Positions 45,039 through 52,795 of a stretch of DNA of 64,000 bases are shown here, piece after piece. The notes below the pieces were generated by a model that was not told where the DNA came from, made no database searches, and worked only from the letters and a program-made list of their open reading frames with translations. Within the stretch, counting starts at the first letter, position 1, and every line of letters starts with the position of its first letter. A program made the translations under genes and the position numbers. This stretch comes from Flavobacterium sp. TR2. Its GTDB lineage: Bacteria; Bacteroidota; Bacteroidia; Flavobacteriales; Flavobacteriaceae. The stretch is taken from positions 186,001-250,000 of the forward strand of contig NZ_CP104307.1 in NCBI RefSeq assembly GCF_025252405.1, read 5' to 3'.

Positions 45039-45872
45039 ATGGAAGAAAATTTAAAACGTCTTAATAAATTTATTGGAGAAACGGGCTATTGTTCTCGTCG
45101 TGAAGCTGATAAATTGATCGAAGAAGGACGCGTGACCGTAAATGGTACTGTTGCAGAAATGGGAACCAAAGTTTCGCCAGATGATGAAGTGCGCATAAAC
45201 GGAAAATTAATCGTTGAAAAAAACGAAAAAATGGTTTATCTGGCTTTCAATAAACCTGTGGGAATTGAATGCACAACCAATTTAGAAGTCAAAAATAATA
45301 TTGTTGATTATATTAATTATCCGAAACGAATTTTCCCGATTGGAAGATTGGATAAAGCCAGTGAGGGATTAATCTTCATGACCAATGACGGCGATATCGT
45401 CAATAAGATTCTTCGCGCAAGAAACAATCACGAAAAAGAATATACCGTTACGGTAAACAAACCTATTACAGAACGCTTTATTCAGAGAATGGGAAATGGC
45501 GTTCCGATTCTAGATACGGTTACTAAAAAGTGTAAAGTAGAACAAATCAGCAAATATACTTTTAAGATCATTCTAACGCAGGGATTAAACCGCCAGATTA
45601 GAAGAATGTCTGAATATTTGGGTTATGAAGTTACAGCTTTAAAACGCATTAGAATTATCAATATTTCTTTGGATGTTCCCGTTGGCCGTTATCGTGATTT
45701 AACTGATGCTGAAATAAAAGAACTCAATAAACTTATTGAACCTTCAAGCAAAACTGAAGAAGCGAGTTTTCCTAAAGTTGAAAATTCAAGCTCTGCTTCA
45801 ACTCCAACTAGAAGAAAAACATTTATTTCAAAACATGATCCTCGATTTAAAAAAAGAGGAGATAATAAATAA
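45039..45872 (+). CDS. rluF: 23S rRNA pseudouridine(2604) synthase RluF
   Basis: The 277-residue enzyme has an N-terminal S4 domain ([21 protein letters not shown]) and the catalytic Asp in [21 protein letters not shown]. It also has [30 protein letters not shown] and [17 protein letters not shown], which match RluF better than RsuA. A TATTTTTG box ends 4 bases before the ATG, which would give a near leaderless transcript. Confidence 0.9.
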   Translation: MEENLKRLNKFIGETGYCSRREADKLIEEGRVTVNGTVAEMGTKVSPDDEVRINGKLIVEKNEKMVYLAFNKPVGIECTTNLEVKNNIVDYINYPKRIFPIGRLDKASEGLIFMTNDGDIVNKILRARNNHEKEYTVTVNKPITERFIQRMGNGVPILDTVTKKCKVEQISKYTFKIILTQGLNRQIRRMSEYLGYEVTALKRIRIINISLDVPVGRYRDLTDAEIKELNKLIEPSSKTEEASFPKVENSSSASTPTRRKTFISKHDPRFKKRGDNK

Positions 45873-45930
45873 AAAGAGGCAAATTTGTAGATTTTTTGCA
45901 AGCTTGAGAGAATCAAACTATTTGTAGCAA

Positions 45931-46022
45931 AAGACAAATGTTTACGGCACAAAGCTCCACAGGAGCGACATAATTTTATTCTTAAATATATGTCGCTCTC
46001 TGGAGCTTTTATCATTTGTCTT
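45931..46022. repeat. Intergenic inverted repeat with GACAAATG ends
   Basis: Three nested arms pair in order: GACAAATG/CATTTGTC, AAAGCTCCA/TGGAGCTTT and GAGCGACATA/TATGTCGCTC. It lies between the convergent rluF and DUF4173 genes and could terminate either. Confidence 0.75.
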
Positions 46023-46096
46023 TTTATAATGCTATAAATATTTTACCTCTCTGGGGTTTTACAGCAAAAAAACTATCCTTTGAAATATTTTTTAGA

Positions 46097-47485
46097 CTAT
46101 TCTCTTTTATCCAAAAACTCATAATACAAGGCTTTTGACAAAAAGTTTGAATTTTGATAGTTCAAAATCAATTCCTCTCTTACTGCTTCTGCATATTTCC
46201 CGTCTAGGCTGTTTTGTTTGAAATATTCACGGCGAATGTCATCATTAAAATTCAATCCGCTTAAAAAGACCGGTTCTACTCCTTTATTTACAGAGATATT
46301 ATAATTAGTCACCAAACTCCCCCAATTTACATAACTGCATAAAAGAACTGTTCCATAAAAATACCAGACCATTTGGTTGAAAAGATACGCGTTGGTTTTT
46401 TGCTTTCTTATCTTTTGAAACGAAACTGCCAATCCGATAATTGCAAGAATCAGAAAAGCATAAACCCCTAGCCTTTTATAAGTAAGTCCATAAAACGAAA
46501 CGTATTCTGTATTTTTAGCCATAGCGCTTACAATTAGAACTACATTTAATGCCAGCCAAACTTTTGCCAGATTTTTTAAAGCTTTAGCTTTTTCATCAAA
46601 ATTAAAACCTCCTTTAAAGTAAAACAGGATTACTCCAACCGCCATTAGAATTGAGAAAATAACCGCATTTACGCGTTCATGTGTGTCGGCGCTTAGATTT
46701 GTTTTCTCAATAACTTCAAAAAATTGTTCATAATTGTACGTTCCAATAAAAACTAAAAGCATAATATTTAGAAGAAACAAGGTAATTTCTCCGCTTTTTC
46801 TTTCGAAGTCCAAGTCGAGGAATGAAAATGTGCTTTGGTTTTTGACTTCAGAAACATCGCTGAAATCATTATTTAGCTTTGGATTGAATTCGTAGCAAGC
46901 ATCTGGAACCCAATAATTCCAAAAACTAAACGAAATATAAAACCCTAAAATGCACATTGCAATTAATTGCGGCAGATTTATATCAAACTCATAGTCTGTA
47001 AATAGCGAAGAAAAATGATCGCTCCCAAAAGAATAAACAATAAAAAACAATCCTAAAAATAGTACTGGAATAACTACAAATGCCACCAGCTTCTTGGCAA
47101 AATCGTTATGGATTTTTCGTTCTGGAAGCCATTGTCTAAAAATAAAAATGCGTCCTATCGAAGTAAATCCGTTTAAAAATATAAGCGGAAAGATTTGCAC
47201 AATTTTGAGCTCTCTCTCCTGCGTTTTAAACTGCAAAAACAAAATTGATAGTGCTAAAGCAAAAAAAGATGCCGCATCTCCATACCAAGCAAAGGCGAAA
47301 CATGACAAAATAGAGGTCATGACCAAGATAAGATGCGATCTGTCTACAAGCTTCTCCTGAAAGAAATAACTAATTAAGAGCGTCAGCAAAACGCCAAAAA
47401 TAGAAATATTGATTCCGACAGATTCATTGTAAAAAAGCAGTATAAAAACCGCTGTACATACGAAGATAATTTGATGTTTTTTCAT
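46097..47485 (-). CDS. DUF4173 domain membrane protein
   Basis: ATG 47485 (MKKHQIIFVCTAVFILLFYNES) is preferred over the upstream codon at 47518, which lies in the operator palindrome. The 462-residue protein has about ten to twelve membrane segments and the DUF4173 style (NYEQFFEVIEKTNLSADTHERVNAVIFSI, ending in a soluble tail). The function is unknown. It has its own ACTTTG-N5-CAAAGT site 20 bases upstream, identical in type to that of the neighbouring regulator operon. Confidence 0.85.
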   Translation of the reverse strand: MKKHQIIFVCTAVFILLFYNESVGINISIFGVLLTLLISYFFQEKLVDRSHLILVMTSILSCFAFAWYGDAASFFALALSILFLQFKTQERELKIVQIFPLIFLNGFTSIGRIFIFRQWLPERKIHNDFAKKLVAFVVIPVLFLGLFFIVYSFGSDHFSSLFTDYEFDINLPQLIAMCILGFYISFSFWNYWVPDACYEFNPKLNNDFSDVSEVKNQSTFSFLDLDFERKSGEITLFLLNIMLLVFIGTYNYEQFFEVIEKTNLSADTHERVNAVIFSILMAVGVILFYFKGGFNFDEKAKALKNLAKVWLALNVVLIVSAMAKNTEYVSFYGLTYKRLGVYAFLILAIIGLAVSFQKIRKQKTNAYLFNQMVWYFYGTVLLCSYVNWGSLVTNYNISVNKGVEPVFLSGLNFNDDIRREYFKQNSLDGKYAEAVREELILNYQNSNFLSKALYYEFLDKRE

Positions 47486-47504
47486 GATCTTAATTTTTAA
47501 AAGT

Positions 47505-47521
47505 ACTTTGTAATTCAAAGT
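47505..47521 (-). promoter_or_regulatory. Putative operator ACTTTG-N5-CAAAGT before the DUF4173 gene
   Basis: This 17-base palindrome (arms ACTTTG/CAAAGT, spacer 5) is extended on one side by AAAGT to AAAGTACTTTG. The same extended motif occurs at 48464-48480. The winged-helix protein encoded between the two sites is the obvious candidate binder. Confidence 0.6.
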
Positions 47522-47544
47522 TTTTAGGTAAAAAATTTTAGTTT

Positions 47545-47835
47545 TTAGGATTTCATTAATTTTTCGAGGTAAGAAAGGTGCTCTTTAAACGCCGCGCGGC
47601 CAAGCGGTGTTACCTGATAAGATGTTTTGGGCTTTTTGCCCACAAATTCTTTCTTAATCTCAATATATTCAGATTTCTCCAGAGCAGAAGAATGACTCGC
47701 TAAATTACCATCGGTGATATTCAAAAGCGTTTTCATCTCGGTAAAATCTACCCAGTCGTTAACCATCAGAACGGACATGATACCCAGTCTGACACGGCTT
47801 TCGAAATCTTTATTTAGTTTGTCAATAATTCCCAT
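47545..47835 (-). CDS. Winged-helix transcriptional regulator (HTH_34 type)
   Basis: The 96-residue protein is a short winged helix: FESRVRLGIMSVLMVNDWVDFTEMKTLLNITDGNLASHSSALE, then a wing with YIEIKKEFVGKKPKTSYQVTPLGRAAF. It belongs to the MarR/ArsR-like HTH_34 group. It is 4 bases behind the membrane partner gene and upstream of the DUF4173 gene on the same strand. It probably represses both units through the palindromes. Confidence 0.88.
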   Translation of the reverse strand: MGIIDKLNKDFESRVRLGIMSVLMVNDWVDFTEMKTLLNITDGNLASHSSALEKSEYIEIKKEFVGKKPKTSYQVTPLGRAAFKEHLSYLEKLMKS

Positions 47836-47839
47836 TCAA

Positions 47840-48454
47840 TTATTTGTATTTTTTGAACATTACTAATCCGTATAAGATATGCAGGATTCCAAATCCGAGA
47901 ATCCAGAAAAGCAATCCATATCCGATATAGAAAAGAGCAATTAACCCTAAACAAAGTTCGCAGAAACCTAAATATTTTACATCAGAAAAAGTATATTTTT
48001 CTGCATTAATAAGTGCTAAACCATAAAAAAGCAAAGTAGATGGCGCTACCAGCCCAAAGTACCCGTGATACATTAAAGCCAAACAGAACACTCCTCCTGC
48101 AAAAAGAGGAACTGCTAAATTGAACAGCATTTTCTTGGTTGCTGATGTCCATATCGGCAGATTGTATTTTCGGCTTTTTCTAATGGTAAAAAAGATGCCA
48201 AATGCAAAAGCGCACATTAAAATTCCGATTCCTATCCAGAACAATTCTGAAACTAAATTGGCAGAATATAATCTATGATCATCATTAAGATAATCCATTC
48301 CATTTGCCTTAAACAACTGGTATACATAGATTCCACCAATTAAAGCCGAAAGACCTGCGAAAACTCCCGAAAGTCCGCTTAACGATATAAATCTTGAAGA
48401 GCGCTCCATCATGGAACGAATATGTGCTAAATCTTCTTGATGCTTTTGATTCAT
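47840..48454 (-). CDS. Membrane protein of unknown function, partner of the winged-helix regulator
   Basis: The 204-residue protein has a charged N-terminus (MNQKHQEDLAHIRSMMERSSRFIS) and about five to six membrane segments. I recognise no named domain. It is the first gene of the operon with the winged-helix regulator, and its ATG lies 9 bases from the palindromic operator. Together with DUF4173 it may be a membrane module controlled by the regulator. Confidence 0.8.
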   Translation of the reverse strand: MNQKHQEDLAHIRSMMERSSRFISLSGLSGVFAGLSALIGGIYVYQLFKANGMDYLNDDHRLYSANLVSELFWIGIGILMCAFAFGIFFTIRKSRKYNLPIWTSATKKMLFNLAVPLFAGGVFCLALMYHGYFGLVAPSTLLFYGLALINAEKYTFSDVKYLGFCELCLGLIALFYIGYGLLFWILGFGILHILYGLVMFKKYK

Positions 48455-48463
48455 AATTAAAGT

Positions 48464-48480
48464 ACTTTGCGTTACAAAGT
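48464..48480 (-). promoter_or_regulatory. Putative operator ACTTTG-N5-CAAAGT before the regulator operon
   Basis: The 17-base palindrome has the same arms as the site at 47505 (spacer CGTTA instead of TAATT) and the same extension to AAAGTACTTTG. It lies between the promoter region and the start codon at 48454, which suits autorepression. Confidence 0.6.
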
Positions 48481-48533
48481 TATTATTTATTTTGAAATGG
48501 CAAGTAAAAAAATAACTTTTTTTGTTTCAACAA

Positions 48534-48564
48534 GACCTAACAGGTTTTAAAAAACTGTTAGGTC
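48534..48564. repeat. Inverted repeat GACCTAACAG / CTGTTAGGTC
   Basis: The ten-base arms pair with one bulge around an A/T-rich loop. It lies directly before the structured RNA candidate and is of the common Flavobacterium hairpin type. Confidence 0.65.
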
Positions 48565-48577
48565 CCTCCGTAAAGTT

Positions 48578-48690
48578 GCGTGAGGGATAGGAGCTGGCTA
48601 CCGAAGTAGCGCGGATAGCCCGACCCCGACGCGTTGAGAGGGCGCATAAGCGTAAAGTATGTTTGCCCTCTCAACGCGTCGGGGTCACGC
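48578..48690. ncRNA. Structured RNA candidate (Flavo-1-like)
   Basis: The outer stem GCGTGA (48578-48583) pairs with TCACGC (48685-48690). Inside are the hairpin GCTAC-CGAA-GTAGC (48597-48610) and a 21-bp perfect hairpin with arms at 48623-48643 and 48665-48685, sharing the last base with the outer stem. The purine-rich joints GGGATAGGAGC and GCGGATAGCCC are typical of a recurring Flavobacterium element that I associate with the Flavo-1 motif. The assignment is from memory and unconfirmed. An alternative pairing CCCTC (48564-48568) with GAGGG (48582-48586) would compete with the outer stem. Confidence 0.5.
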
Positions 48691-48708
48691 CCAAAGCATA
48701 AAAACGAA

Positions 48709-48735
48709 AAAGCCCATTCTTAACGAACAGGCTTT
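48709..48735 (-). terminator. Hairpin terminator of corA
   Basis: AAAGCC pairs with GGCTTT with an internal CA mismatch pair and an outer A/T run. On the minus strand the hairpin follows the corA stop and runs into Ts. Confidence 0.6.
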
Positions 48736-48750
48736 GCATTATTTAAAGTT

Positions 48751-49677
48751 TTAGAACCATCTTCTTCTTTTGAATAGGAAGACTCCAAAGGTTGATAAAA
48801 TTATTGAAACTAAAAGCAAGATCCAGATGCCATATTTGCTTTCTTCTAATCCGTTTGGGACGTTCATTCCGTATAAACTGGCAATTAGGGTTGGAATCAT
48901 AAGAATGATCGAAATTGACGTCATCTGCTTCATAATATTGTTCATATTATTTGAGATTACAGAAGCGTAAGCATCCATCATTCCTGTTAAGATGTTATTG
49001 TAAATATTGGCTGTGTCCTGCGCCTGATTTAATTCGATCTCGACATCTTCTAACAATTCTGGATCGTAACTGGCTTTGTGCGCTTTAAGATTTTTGATTC
49101 TTTGAAACAAAACATCATTTGCTTTTAGCGACGTGATAAAGAATACAAAGCATTTTTCGATTTGAAGCAAGGCTTGCAATTCTTCATTTTTGATTGATTT
49201 CTCTAAATTATCTTCTGCCAGTTTTATTTTATGGTTGATTTGTTTCAAATATTTCAAATACCAAACGCTTGATGACAAAAGCAATCTTAAAACTAAATTG
49301 AAATTATCTTCTATTTCGATGTTTTTGCGTTGTGAATAAGCCACAAAATCTTTTATGATTTCTGTTTTATAAAAACTTATGGTAACAGTGATATCGTCTT
49401 TAAAAATGATTCCGAGAGGCACGGTGTGAAACGGGATCTTTACATCGCCGCTTTTTATGGGAATACGCATAATGATCAAAGTCCAACCGTCTTCGATTTC
49501 AATACGAGGTCTTTCGTCGATATCCTCAATATCATTGTAGAATGCTTCGGGAATTTGAAGCTCTTCTAATAAATAGTTCTTATCTGATTCTGTTGGAGAT
49601 TCGATGTGAATCCAGCAATTTGAAGTCCATTTTTGGATTTCTACCAATCCGTTGTTGTTTGTGTAAAAGGCTTTCAT
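48751..49677 (-). CDS. corA: CorA family divalent-cation transporter
   Basis: The 308-residue protein is a CorA-type magnesium/cobalt channel, with two C-terminal membrane helices and the selectivity motif GMN (residues 270-272) at the end of the first. The N-terminal cytoplasmic domain (1-240) is predominantly acidic and helical. It acts as a pentamer. The long leader of about 107 bases contains a hairpin. Confidence 0.93.
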   Translation of the reverse strand: MKAFYTNNNGLVEIQKWTSNCWIHIESPTESDKNYLLEELQIPEAFYNDIEDIDERPRIEIEDGWTLIIMRIPIKSGDVKIPFHTVPLGIIFKDDITVTISFYKTEIIKDFVAYSQRKNIEIEDNFNLVLRLLLSSSVWYLKYLKQINHKIKLAEDNLEKSIKNEELQALLQIEKCFVFFITSLKANDVLFQRIKNLKAHKASYDPELLEDVEIELNQAQDTANIYNNILTGMMDAYASVISNNMNNIMKQMTSISIILMIPTLIASLYGMNVPNGLEESKYGIWILLLVSIILSTFGVFLFKRRRWF

Positions 49678-49698
49678 TTCAAAATACAGGTTTTTAGC

Positions 49699-49725
49699 GC
49701 AGCATTTTGAAATTTCAAAAGCTGC
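49699..49725 (-). repeat. Palindromic hairpin in the corA leader
   Basis: GCAGC and GCTGC flank the perfect palindrome TTTTGAAATTTCAAAA. It lies about 22 bases upstream of the corA start codon, in the predicted leader RNA. Confidence 0.6.
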
Positions 49726-50027
49726 TTAATTTAATACTAACGAATAATAATAATCGTCCATTTGGAGAAGGGTTATTTTTTAAAGTGCTGCAAAAGTATC
49801 CTTTATTTTTAAGAACCGAAACTTTAAACTATTAATTAAATATTAAAATGGCAGTTTGAGCGTTTTTTTAAACACTAAGAGACATATATTCTGGCTATAA
49901 AGACATTTCACTTTTTCTAAATAAACATCGATAAGGCTTAAGCTTACTATGTGAGAAACTTGTTTCTGCTTAATATCTTTTTTAGAAGCCAAGTTCTATG
50001 TTTCTATACGTTAGAAAAGTTTTAGCG
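49726..50027. other. Gap without recognisable gene, corA leader and promoter
   Basis: No protein or RNA gene is visible. It holds the -7 element CAAAAGTA (49791-49798, minus strand, reads TACTTTTG), which gives corA a leader of about 107 bases. The rest is AT-rich. Confidence 0.5.
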
Positions 50028-50061
50028 CAATAAAAAAGCCTGTTCTATTGAACAGGCTTTG
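50028..50061 (-). terminator. Terminator of folD
   Basis: The 11-bp stem AAAGCCTGTTC / GAACAGGCTTT with the loop TATT is followed on the minus strand by a T run. Confidence 0.85.
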
Positions 50062-50081
50062 TAAAATATTTTGAAAAGAAA

Positions 50082-50969
50082 TTAGTGGTTTCTCGCGCTT
50101 CTCATTTTTCTTGCTAAAAGTGTATTTTTAAGCAGCATTGCAATTGTCATTGGCCCTACTCCACCTGGAACTGGCGTAATGAATGATGCTTTTTTGCTTA
50201 CGCCATCAAAATCAACGTCACCTTTAATAACGTATCCTTTTGGATTTGATGCATCGTCTACGCGTGTAATTCCAACATCAATAACGGTCACTCCTTCTTT
50301 TACCATATCCGCTTTTAAGAATTCTGGAACTCCTAAAGCTGTAATAATGATATCAGCATTTTTAGTAAATTCAGCTAAATTTTTAGTTCGGCTGTGTGTT
50401 AATGTTACTGTTGAATCTCCCGGATTTCCTTTACGGCTCATCAAGATACTCATCGGACGCCCAACAATGTGGCTCCTTCCAATAACAACGGTGTGTTTTC
50501 CGGCAGTCTCTACTTTATAACGTTCTAACAATTCCATAATTCCGAATGGTGTTGCTGGAATAAAACTTTCCATTTCAAGAGCCATTCTTCCAAAGTTTGT
50601 TGGATGAAATCCGTCAACGTCTTTGTCTGGATCGATTGCTAATAAGATTTTCTGCTCATCAATATGTTTTGGCAAAGGCAACTGAACGATGTACCCATCT
50701 AGGTTATCATCTTCGTTCAACTCTTTAATCTTAGCCAATAATTCGTCTTCTGTAATGGTTTCTGGCAAAGCAACTAAAGTTGAATCGAAACCAATTTCTT
50801 GGCATGATTTTACTTTACTTCCTACGTAAGTTAAACTTGCTCCGTTATTCCCAACCAAAACCGCTGCTAAATGAGGCACTTTCCCTCCAGCTGCTTTTAT
50901 GGATTGAACTTCGGCTGCAATTTCGTTTTTAATGTCGTTAGATGTTTTTTTACCGTCTAGTAGTTGCAT
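50082..50969 (-). CDS. folD: Bifunctional methylenetetrahydrofolate dehydrogenase/cyclohydrolase
   Basis: The 295-residue enzyme interconverts methylene- and formyl-tetrahydrofolate. Visible are the catalytic Tyr/Lys region [38 protein letters not shown], the Rossmann motif [14 protein letters not shown] and [18 protein letters not shown]. It is a single-gene unit with its own terminator. Confidence 0.96.
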   Translation of the reverse strand: MQLLDGKKTSNDIKNEIAAEVQSIKAAGGKVPHLAAVLVGNNGASLTYVGSKVKSCQEIGFDSTLVALPETITEDELLAKIKELNEDDNLDGYIVQLPLPKHIDEQKILLAIDPDKDVDGFHPTNFGRMALEMESFIPATPFGIMELLERYKVETAGKHTVVIGRSHIVGRPMSILMSRKGNPGDSTVTLTHSRTKNLAEFTKNADIIITALGVPEFLKADMVKEGVTVIDVGITRVDDASNPKGYVIKGDVDFDGVSKKASFITPVPGGVGPMTIAMLLKNTLLARKMRSARNH

Positions 50970-51044
50970 TTTGTTGTTTTGTTTCAGGTTTAATTTGTTT
51001 TATGTTTCAAGTTGAAAATGAAACTTAAATATTTATGTAATTAA

Positions 51045-51096
51045 AAAAGTTTCAAGTTTTGGCCTCTTAACTTGAAACCTTAAACTTGAAACTTTT
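51045..51096 (-). terminator. Heptad-derived hairpin terminator behind ffh
   Basis: AAAAGTTTCAAGTTT (51045-51059) is the inverse of AAACTTGAAACTTTT (51082-51096). On the minus strand the stem follows the ffh stop by 8 bases and is continued by Ts. It is built from GAAACTT units. Confidence 0.45.
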
Positions 51097-51103
51097 AGTT
51101 TTA

Positions 51104-52468
51104 TTATTTCGGCATTCCTCCTGGCATACCACCCGGCATCCCTTTCATACCTCCCATCATTTTCATCAGATTTTTTCCGCCTGGGCCTTGCATCATCTTC
51201 ATCATCTTGCTCATTTGGTCAAACTGTTTCATCAGCTGGTTAACCTGCTCGACTTTTGTTCCCGAACCTTTAGCGATTCTGGCTTTTCTTTTTACGTCGA
51301 TAATGGCTGGTTTGCTTCTTTCCGCTGGCGTCATCGAATAAATGATCGCTTCGATATGTTTGAAAGCGTCATCTTCGATTTCAACATCTTTCATGGCTTT
51401 TGAAGCTCCTGGTATCATTCCAACCAAGTCTTTCATATTACCCATTTTCTTCACTTGCTGAATCTGCGTTAAGAAGTCATCAAAACCAAATTCGTTTTTC
51501 GCGATTTTCTTTTGAAGTTTTCTTGCTTCCTCTTCGTCAAATTGCTCTTGAGCTCTTTCAACAAGAGACACAACGTCTCCCATTCCTAAGATACGCTCAG
51601 CCATACGATCTGGGTAGAAAATGTCAATTGCTTCCATTTTCTCTCCTGTACCTACAAATTTGATTGGTTTGTTTACAACAGATTTAATTGAAAGCGCAGC
51701 TCCACCACGTGTATCACCATCTAATTTCGTTAAAATAACTCCATCAAAGTTTAAGATATCGTTGAAAGCTTTTGCTGTATTCACAGCATCTTGTCCTGTC
51801 ATAGAGTCTACAACGAACAATGTTTCTTGCGGCTGAATTGCTTTGTGTACACGCGCAATTTCATCCATCATTTCCTGATCTACTGCCAAACGACCTGCTG
51901 TATCGACGATCACAACATTGAATCCGTTTGCTTTAGCGTGTTTAATTGCGTTTTGAGCAATCTCTACAGGATTTTTATTTTCTGGTTCTGAGTAAACCTC
52001 AACACCTATTTGATCTCCCACAACGTGCAACTGATTGATCGCCGCGGGACGGTAGATATCACAGGCAACAAGAAGTGGTTTTTTATTTTTCTTTGTTTTT
52101 AAGAAGTTAGCTAGTTTCCCTGAGAAAGTAGTTTTACCAGAACCTTGAAGCCCTGACATCAAAATAACAGTTGGATTTCCTGATAAGTTAACACCAGCAA
52201 CATCTCCACCCATTAATTCTGTCAACTCGTCTTTTACCAGTTTTACTAATAATTGTCCTGGCTGTAAGGTTGTCAATACGTCCTGTCCAATCGCCTTATC
52301 TTTTACTCTAGCAGTAAAATCTTTAGCAATTTTAAAGTTAACGTCGGCATCAAGTAAGGCACGACGAACTTCTTTTAAGGTATCAGCAACGTTTACTTCT
52401 GTAATTTTACCGTGCCCTTTTAATATATGGAACGCTTTATCTAACTTATCACTTAAATTATCAAACAT
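51104..52468 (-). CDS. ffh: Signal recognition particle protein Ffh
   Basis: The 454-residue SRP GTPase targets nascent membrane proteins. The N domain is followed by the G domain with GLQGSGKTT (106-114), DTAGRLAVDQEMMDE and TKLDGDTRGGAALS. The C-terminal M domain carries many Met/Gly residues and ends in a repeated GGMPGG tail. A complete promoter precedes the gene. Confidence 0.97.
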   Translation of the reverse strand: MFDNLSDKLDKAFHILKGHGKITEVNVADTLKEVRRALLDADVNFKIAKDFTARVKDKAIGQDVLTTLQPGQLLVKLVKDELTELMGGDVAGVNLSGNPTVILMSGLQGSGKTTFSGKLANFLKTKKNKKPLLVACDIYRPAAINQLHVVGDQIGVEVYSEPENKNPVEIAQNAIKHAKANGFNVVIVDTAGRLAVDQEMMDEIARVHKAIQPQETLFVVDSMTGQDAVNTAKAFNDILNFDGVILTKLDGDTRGGAALSIKSVVNKPIKFVGTGEKMEAIDIFYPDRMAERILGMGDVVSLVERAQEQFDEEEARKLQKKIAKNEFGFDDFLTQIQQVKKMGNMKDLVGMIPGASKAMKDVEIEDDAFKHIEAIIYSMTPAERSKPAIIDVKRKARIAKGSGTKVEQVNQLMKQFDQMSKMMKMMQGPGGKNLMKMMGGMKGMPGGMPGGMPK

Positions 52469-52490
52469 ACTATTTCTTTTATTTGAAGTG

Positions 52491-52521
52491 CAAAGATAAT
52501 CTAATTAGATATTTCAGGCAA
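52491..52521 (-). promoter_or_regulatory. Promoter of ffh (TTG-N20-TATCTTTG)
   Basis: On the minus strand TTG (52519-52521) and TATCTTTG (52491-52498) are 20 bases apart, a full match to the Bacteroidota promoter. The predicted transcript starts about 15 bases before the ATG. Confidence 0.75.
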
Positions 52522-52544
52522 TTTTTATTTATACGCAATTTTTT

Positions 52545-52731
52545 GCCACGAAGGCACTAAGACGCAAAGTTTTTGGCCACGAATTACGCTAATTTCTCGA
52601 ATTGTTTTGCTCTCGCAGATTACGCAGATTTTTATTTGCTCGCAAGGGCGCAAAGTTTTTTTATTCTCCATCAATAAAATATCTGCGTAATCTGCGAGAA
52701 AAAAAACTTAGCGCCCTTGCGCCTTCGTGGC
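52545..52731. repeat. Composite of interleaved inverted repeats
   Basis: The outer arms are GCCACGAAGGC (52545-52555) and GCCTTCGTGGC (52721-52731). Inside, the perfect 19-base arms TCTCGCAGATTACGCAGAT (52611-52629) and its inverse (52681-52699) are interleaved with a third pair. GCAAGGGCGC (about 52642) matches its inverse GCGCCCTTGC (52711-52720), and the order is not nested. The element fills nearly the whole gap between ffh and the MBOAT gene; there is no gene in it. Confidence 0.8.
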
Positions 52732-52738
52732 AAACAAA

Positions 52739-52768
52739 AAAGGCGCAAAGAAAAACCTCTGCGCCTTT
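52739..52768 (-). terminator. Terminator of the MBOAT operon
   Basis: AAAGGCGCA pairs with TGCGCCTTT over a 12-base loop. On the minus strand it is continued by Ts (TTTTTTG). Confidence 0.65.
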
Positions 52769-52795
52769 GTAACTATGTACCTTTGAACCTTACTT

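Noticed and set aside
51086-51991. Several 60-110 codon plus-strand frames across ffh
   Set aside because: Antisense shadows of ffh, composed of His/Phe-rich low-quality sequence typical of reverse-strand reading.
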